Below, one piece after another: positions 34,501 through 37,784 of a DNA stretch of 37,784 nucleotides. The notes under the pieces were generated by a model, which was not told the DNA's origin, searched no databases, and was given only the letters and a program-made list of their open reading frames with translations. How positions within the stretch are numbered: position 1 is the first letter of the stretch; each line of letters starts with the position of its first letter. Source of the DNA: Verrucomicrobiota bacterium (GTDB lineage Bacteria; Verrucomicrobiota; Kiritimatiellia; CAJWTS01). Made by a program: the position numbers and the translations under genes. The stretch is from the NCBI GenBank assembly GCA_027623315.1, contig JAQBYD010000040.1, positions 1 through 37,784 on the forward strand, in the 5' to 3' direction.

Positions 34501-35511
34501 GACCGCGATGTTGATGCGTTCGTCGTCAACGCGAGCCCTAATTTCGTCTGGCTCAACGATGGCAACGGCGTTTTTAAAGACAGCGGACAACGGCTGGGCG
34601 ACCGCCCAAGCGCCGGCGTCGACCTCGGCGATGTCGACGGCGACAACGACCTGGACGCATTTGTCGCCAACCACGGAGAGCCCAACATCGTGTGGCTGAA
34701 TGACGGCAACGGCGTTTTCACCGACAGCGGTCAAAAACTCGGAGACAAGGCGGCCAGTATGCAGATCCGACTCGGGGACCTGGACGGCGACCGTGACCTC
34801 GACGCTTTCGTGGTCAACAACGGCTCCCCGAACGAGCTCTGGCTCAACGACGGGGCCGGCAACTTCGTCAAGAGCGTTCAGAAGATCGGCGGCAATGATC
34901 CGAGCTACGGTCTTGCACTCGGCGATCTGGACGGTGACGGTGACTTGGACGCTTTCGTGACCAATCTCGATTCAGGCAACCAGGTATTTCTCAACTCCGG
35001 CAACGGAAAATTCACCGATACCGATCAACGCCTGGGCAAGCGTCGCAGTACCGACGTGGCACTGAGCGACCTCGACCGTGACGGCGATCTCGACGCGGTG
35101 ATTGCGAACATGGGCGAACCCAATACGATCTGGACCAATACCGGAGACGCCGTCTTCTTCCGGGCCACCAACGAATTCGATTCCATCAGCAGTCACGGTC
35201 GCGTCGTGGTCGACTTCAATAAGGACAGGCTACCCGATGCGTTCTTCGCCAATACCAGGGATCCGGATAAGGTGTATCTGCACACCGGTTCGAGCTCGAT
35301 CAGCCATACCGCGGCGGGCTCGCCGGAGCGGAGCGACGATCCGGAAGCGGGTGTGCCTCGGGAGGTTGAGACCAACGCGCGAGGCGAGCGCAATGCGGAG
35401 AAAGATGACCTCCCGGATCGCGACGACGACGACGAGCTGCCGAAACTAAAAACGACCCGCGATGCGAACGACGAAGCGAGGGCAACCCCTCGCGATGATA
35501 GAGCGCCGTAG
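31552..35511 (+). CDS. Secreted SUMF1-like/FG-GAP giant protein with Gly-Asp linker
   Basis: A 1319-residue exported protein. In order: signal peptide (1-24, ending AVAAQ); residues 25-400 of unknown fold; a SUMF1/formylglycine-generating-enzyme-like domain (about 402-727) with TDQYLQFLND, NHPIVNVSWYGALKYCNWLT, YGLYDMSGNVSEWQND, AVAGGSWKEP and LGFRVGG; an acidic linker with 12 Gly (825-836) and 16 Asp (837-852); seven FG-GAP/VCBS-like repeats of about 47 residues (about 917-1243), each opening with a motif like LDGDRDLDAF that binds calcium in known proteins; and an acidic tail. The Cys pair used by catalytic formylglycine enzymes is not seen after GGSW, so the domain is probably structural or binding. 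Likely surface exposed; function unknown. Confidence 0.85.
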   Translation: MKLRILALLVLIASFALWTTAVAAQGVPANESDDQDCDDEDVRIVVRDISPGLEIRPEWWADDPRARLDEARFRYPTHFFSGFQAGGGSSDGQFRGSQGFIYPGIELAHYGDEHCLEYVFVLHQGSDPGRIVLEHQYTDGMRVLPGSDVHYDLDRGEMIQYRPQIYYQSRKKVRESREVYTTNHPPAVENIPAVFNDPPILWSITNRAGITTGVVCWGDCDFTNDTLSLGRGDDGEQIDGTNRIALLGYGTAEGIDPFLTIRSNRNGRISHNIWRQPPPEGDIETQSWAGRYIPMGHDSTRIAPDNNLTYLRRLDRESLERPDGTENSCDELRRSNPTAYREIERACANLFPDQDRPYDDCLSDACASRDPDAAALARSAAVLESLERGRLIPRGGQPGGPSYDFYLSSYETSTDQYLQFLNDAQANSNTLRGAHLTFDDAGNVWFNPQMRRDRDEVFKVEGSGLVYDPDQPPGGRYAHYQDEDRETPYTNHPIVNVSWYGALKYCNWLTLAAGHGPEERAYFEGTNSVDWRPVTATNWSRGTFDDTERSLLLAFRGFRLPMLDCHTSRIVTNDFNEFYKAAAWQGRTNRVFGFGRDDGDHRDANSKAAVAIHKGRTLPRGFFDGNQTLTNQMFQTPDITDDPDYAADEDDDRYRVHAEENLYGLYDMSGNVSEWQNDHGRPGDRRSRAVAGGSWKEPIRETIFGEGQPPYYLGTELGFRVGGTYLGDLADLVRVHVLYCFYLEPCGAQEPEVAKKPDEAEDELEKYPPPEEGGGISINVSGIPGDGENILVLKPPPPRPPTPPVDPEPPFVPPTTRDRPTSPPGGGGGGGGGGGGDDDDDDDDDDDDDDDDGGGGDDNSDEYFGSIESDSDESEEPPSGDDYAGSRPADEDIGGPGGRRDDDEWPHGPVAIGFGKGTELDIDGSTNVDTADFDGDGDLDIYLTRDGLPNLILINNGDGTFTIADQQLADNRSVDVVVGNLDGDRDVDAFVVNASPNFVWLNDGNGVFKDSGQRLGDRPSAGVDLGDVDGDNDLDAFVANHGEPNIVWLNDGNGVFTDSGQKLGDKAASMQIRLGDLDGDRDLDAFVVNNGSPNELWLNDGAGNFVKSVQKIGGNDPSYGLALGDLDGDGDLDAFVTNLDSGNQVFLNSGNGKFTDTDQRLGKRRSTDVALSDLDRDGDLDAVIANMGEPNTIWTNTGDAVFFRATNEFDSISSHGRVVVDFNKDRLPDAFFANTRDPDKVYLHTGSSSISHTAAGSPERSDDPEAGVPREVETNARGERNAEKDDLPDRDDDDELPKLKTTRDANDEARATPRDDRAP
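34024..34107 (+). repeat. Gly/Asp codon tract (GGN)12(GAY)16
   Basis: Twelve Gly codons (34024-34059) are followed by sixteen Asp codons made only of GAC and GAT (34060-34107), then four Gly codons. The mix of synonymous codons shows selection on the protein rather than a fresh triplet expansion, though slippage could still change its length. It forms the hinge between the SUMF1-like and FG-GAP parts. Confidence 0.9.
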
Positions 35512-35549
35512 GCTCCGGTTTCCTGCTGAACGTGGAATCCACTGCTACC

Positions 35550-37340
35550 ATGAGGCCATCCCGCTGGCTCTCAGCTGCCGGCGTCTTCGGACTTGTCCTG
35601 ATTCTCGTCATGCTGGTGACCTGGGCCGCTGGAGTCTACACCCTCACGCTCTGCATCTCTTCCAGCGCGTTGTGCGCCCTCTACCTCGTGCTATCCGCGG
35701 GCGAAGGCCGGTCCGGGCTTCGTGGAGAATCGATATGCGCCCTGACACTTCTCGCGCTAGTTCTGCTGAGCGCGGTGCCCATGCCGACATCAAGCATGGC
35801 CCCCACCCTACGCTCGTCGCAGAATCAAACCGCCGTGCAGGCGGTGACCGTAGCGGTTAACTCGAGTCTCGCTAAGTCGGCACCTACCTGGATCGCGTCG
35901 ACGCGAAATCGCGCCGGCACGCATCGTTATCTGCTCATGCTGATCAGCGCCGTCGCCGCCGCTGCGCTCGTACGCCGGCTCCCCATCCGCCACCGTGAGT
36001 TCCTCCTTCACGCCCTCGTCGTTCTCGCGGCGTTGGTTGCTGTGCTTGGATTTCACAGCCAACACACCTATCCACAAGGAGACTACCTGTGGTGGGTGAT
36101 GAAGGTGCGGCATGGCATCGAAACGGTGGGAGGTTTCGTAAATCGAAATCACTTTGCCGGTTACGTCGGGATGTTCGCGCCAGTGGCCCTCGTGCTGCTG
36201 ACATCCGCGTGTCGAAGACGGCGCTGGGAATGGGGCGTGCTGCACGCGATCTGCTTCGTGGTGATCGGGTTCGCCGTGGCCGCGAGCAAGTCGCGCGGCG
36301 CACTGCTTGCGTGTGGAATCGGCACCGGGATCACCCTCCTGCTCATCGTGGCACGCCGCCGACCGGGCGCGGCCGTATTGGGCGTCCTGCTTGTGGCCGG
36401 GATTGCCGGCACGATCAAGGTCGTGCCGCTCCCCGAGGTTAAAGAACGACTCGCGTCCTTCACGCGTTTGCCGGAGACCCTGAGTGCGCGTTTGCGCGTA
36501 AGCACCTGGAAGGATGCGGTCGGGATGGTCGCGGATTACCCGGTGGTAGGCGTTGGAGCGAATGGGTTCCGGATGGTCTTCCCGCAGTACCGCACGGCAT
36601 CCACGCGAAAATCCTTCTATCACGCAGAGAACGAGTACATCCAGATTCCCGTGGAACTTGGACTAACGGGCACCGCACTGATCATCGGTATGCTCGCCTT
36701 TTCGGTACGAACGTGGCGGGATGGCATTCGCGGCGGACATGTTTCCCCGGAAACAGGACTCGCCGTCGCCGGCGCGGCGATGGTGGTGGGGGCCCACGCG
36801 GCCGTCGACTTCGCGCTTCGGACGCCCGTCTACACGATCACCTGCGGATGCCTGTGGGGCATGGTGCTCGCGGTGCCCGGACGCGACCAGGACCCACTCT
36901 CTGGAGCCGTGCCTTCATCCGTCCGCCGCCTGGTGCTCGCCGCCCTACCCGCCTGCCTCGGTATTGTATACGCCGCGAACGCGGCGCTTGAGCATCGCGT
37001 GATCGATCGAATGGATTCCTCCACGTTCATCGAGCGCGCAAAAGCCCAGGCGCTTGTCGAGGCTCTGACCTGGAGCCCCACCTCCTGGGCAATCTGGTAC
37101 CACCTGGGGCGCCAGGCGTGCGTAGTGGGTACACCCGGGAGTAACCAGCTCTGCACGAAATGGATTACCCAATCCGCGCAATACAATCCAAACGATTACC
37201 GGGTCTGGATGAATCTCGCGGACCAACTCGAGAAAAACGACGGCGATGTCCCCGCCGCCCGCGATGCGATGACGCGCGCGCGCGCGCTGCGACCTTACGG
37301 GCTCGCCCACCGATGGTACGAGGACCCGCCTCAACCATGA
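35550..37340 (+). CDS. Wzy/O-antigen-ligase-family membrane protein with TPR-like tail
   Basis: A polytopic inner-membrane protein of 596 residues with roughly ten or more hydrophobic segments. The O-antigen ligase/polymerase (Wzy_C) core has GGFVNRNHFAGYVGMFAPVAL, SKSRGALLA and YPVVGVGANGFRMVFPQYR followed by HAENEYIQIPVELGLTG; the Arg/His-rich periplasmic loop is the expected catalytic region. The last 110 residues (ERAKAQALVEALTWSPTSW to PAARDAMTRARALRPYG) look like TPR helices. Members of this fold either polymerise glycan, ligate it to lipid A, or transfer it to protein; the sequence does not decide which. ATG 35550 is used; GTG 35532 is in frame. It is 38 bases after the giant protein gene. 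Confidence 0.85.
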   Translation: MRPSRWLSAAGVFGLVLILVMLVTWAAGVYTLTLCISSSALCALYLVLSAGEGRSGLRGESICALTLLALVLLSAVPMPTSSMAPTLRSSQNQTAVQAVTVAVNSSLAKSAPTWIASTRNRAGTHRYLLMLISAVAAAALVRRLPIRHREFLLHALVVLAALVAVLGFHSQHTYPQGDYLWWVMKVRHGIETVGGFVNRNHFAGYVGMFAPVALVLLTSACRRRRWEWGVLHAICFVVIGFAVAASKSRGALLACGIGTGITLLLIVARRRPGAAVLGVLLVAGIAGTIKVVPLPEVKERLASFTRLPETLSARLRVSTWKDAVGMVADYPVVGVGANGFRMVFPQYRTASTRKSFYHAENEYIQIPVELGLTGTALIIGMLAFSVRTWRDGIRGGHVSPETGLAVAGAAMVVGAHAAVDFALRTPVYTITCGCLWGMVLAVPGRDQDPLSGAVPSSVRRLVLAALPACLGIVYAANAALEHRVIDRMDSSTFIERAKAQALVEALTWSPTSWAIWYHLGRQACVVGTPGSNQLCTKWITQSAQYNPNDYRVWMNLADQLEKNDGDVPAARDAMTRARALRPYGLAHRWYEDPPQP

Positions 37341-37708
37341 ACCAGATCGTCATGGGTGCATCGATTCCCTTTGTCCTTGCGGCACTGATCTACCTCGCGC
37401 GGCGTGGTCGCGTCGGTCCTGGATGGCTTGTCGCGACCCCGATCGCCATGATTCTCTGCGCGGTATGGGCAGTCATTCCAGATATTCCACGTCTGCTTGG
37501 CATGCACGAGTTGTACATGAAGATGGCGCACGATCCGCGGAGCGACATCTTCATGTGGCACTACACCATTGATCGCTTCGAGAAGGATTCTCCACTTTTC
37601 CTGATCGGCTTCACCACGATGGCCCTCAGCCTCATCGTCACCGCCTGGCGCGTACTCCACCGGCGCGAACTGGAATCCCGAACTCACGCACCTCCCACTC
37701 ATCCCTAA
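37337..37708 (+). CDS. Small three-helix membrane protein
   Basis: A 123-residue protein I do not recognise. It has hydrophobic segments at about 5-21, 29-49 and 82-105 (IPFVLAALIYLA, VATPIAMILCAVWAVIP, FLIGFTTMALSLIVTAW), with a loop HELYMKMAHDPRSDIFMWHY between the second and third. Its ATG overlaps the ligase stop as ATGA, so it is co-translated and may be a partner of that protein. Its last codons (THAPPTHP) and TAA stop lie in a degenerate form of the 7-bp repeat that follows. Alternative upstream starts would overlap the ligase gene heavily and are not supported. Confidence 0.72.
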   Translation: MNQIVMGASIPFVLAALIYLARRGRVGPGWLVATPIAMILCAVWAVIPDIPRLLGMHELYMKMAHDPRSDIFMWHYTIDRFEKDSPLFLIGFTTMALSLIVTAWRVLHRRELESRTHAPPTHP

Positions 37709-37710
37709 TC

Positions 37711-37784
37711 CACTCCTCACTTCCCACTTCTCACTCCCCACTCCCCACTCCTCACTCCTCACTTCCCACTCCTCACTCCCCACT
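37711..37784. repeat. 7-bp tandem repeat, (CACTYCY)n, running off the edge
   Basis: From 37711 every seventh base begins a new CACTYCY unit: CACTCCT, CACTTCC, CACTTCT, CACTCCC and so on, for ten full units plus CACT at the window end, with no insertion or deletion. Degenerate units extend back to about 37689 with one single-base slip. Variation is limited to C/T at two or three positions. Read on the minus strand it yields Glu/Trp-rich open frames, which are not real genes. Confidence 0.92.

Noticed and set aside
33841..34734. Long open frame (about 297 codons) on the minus strand across the FG-GAP region
   Set aside because: It is antisense to Asp/Gly-rich repeat codons, which rarely create stops on the other strand, and its product is low-complexity Val/Ala text with no domain.
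37331..37783. Minus-strand frame at the right edge with Glu/Trp-rich start
   Set aside because: Its N-terminal part is only the 7-bp repeat translated and the rest is antisense to the small membrane protein.
37711..37784. CRISPR array
   Set aside because: The unit is 7 bp with no spacers; no repeat-spacer pattern or cas gene occurs anywhere in the window.

Overview
This is a GC-rich chromosomal window from a Gram-negative (diderm, LPS-making) bacterium. The evidence is lpxA, fabZ, kdsA, kdsB, lptA, lptB, lptC, an LptF/LptG permease, a secretin and an OmpA-family protein. A kinase-type HPr system (HprK, HPr, EI) beside LPS-export genes, plus a secreted SUMF1/FG-GAP giant protein, would fit the PVC superphylum (for example Kiritimatiellota or Lentisphaerota). 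That placement is an inference from gene content with low confidence; no rRNA or other marker is present to settle it.

Layout. From 221 to about 28300 everything reads on the minus strand in tight, often overlapping runs. Reading in the direction of transcription (right to left): a 4.5S SRP RNA, dnaX, ybaB, recR, yggS, a small membrane-anchored unknown, kdsB, kdsA, lptC, lptA, lptB, hpf, hprK, HPr, ptsI, metK and ahcY. Then come an OmpA-like porin with thrombospondin type 3 repeats, a DUF3108-type periplasmic protein and an LptF/G permease. Next are fabZ, lpxA, gspD, gspE and gspF, then a three-domain LplT-PlsC-acyl-ACP synthetase fusion and an alpha/beta hydrolase lipoprotein. tadA (plus) and aroC (minus) converge on a 126-bp imperfect inverted repeat. 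From a good sigma-70-like promoter at 30299 to the right edge, four plus-strand genes form a separate operon.

How the genes work together. The minus-strand block is mostly envelope building: lipid A acylation, KDO synthesis and activation, LPS transport to the outer membrane, lysophospholipid repair, and the outer-membrane and motor parts of a type II secretion system. It is interleaved with a regulatory-looking phosphotransferase chain that has no sugar permease in the window, the SAM/SAH cycle, and replication/recombination housekeeping.

Most unusual parts. (1) The 30288-37708 operon encodes a FecR-domain membrane protein, a 1319-residue secreted protein (SUMF1-like domain, 12 Gly plus 16 Asp linker, seven calcium-type FG-GAP repeats), a Wzy/O-antigen-ligase-like membrane protein with a TPR-like tail, and a small membrane protein. 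It is the best candidate for an undescribed surface system. (2) dnaX carries an in-frame run of nine A residues with stops just behind it in both other frames, a likely tau/gamma slippage site. (3) Non-coding repeats include the tadA/aroC inverted repeat, an 18-bp perfect palindrome near the left edge, and an exact 7-bp tandem repeat running off the right edge. No CRISPR array, tRNA, rRNA, transposase or prophage gene was seen. No gene-free stretch exceeds 300 bases.
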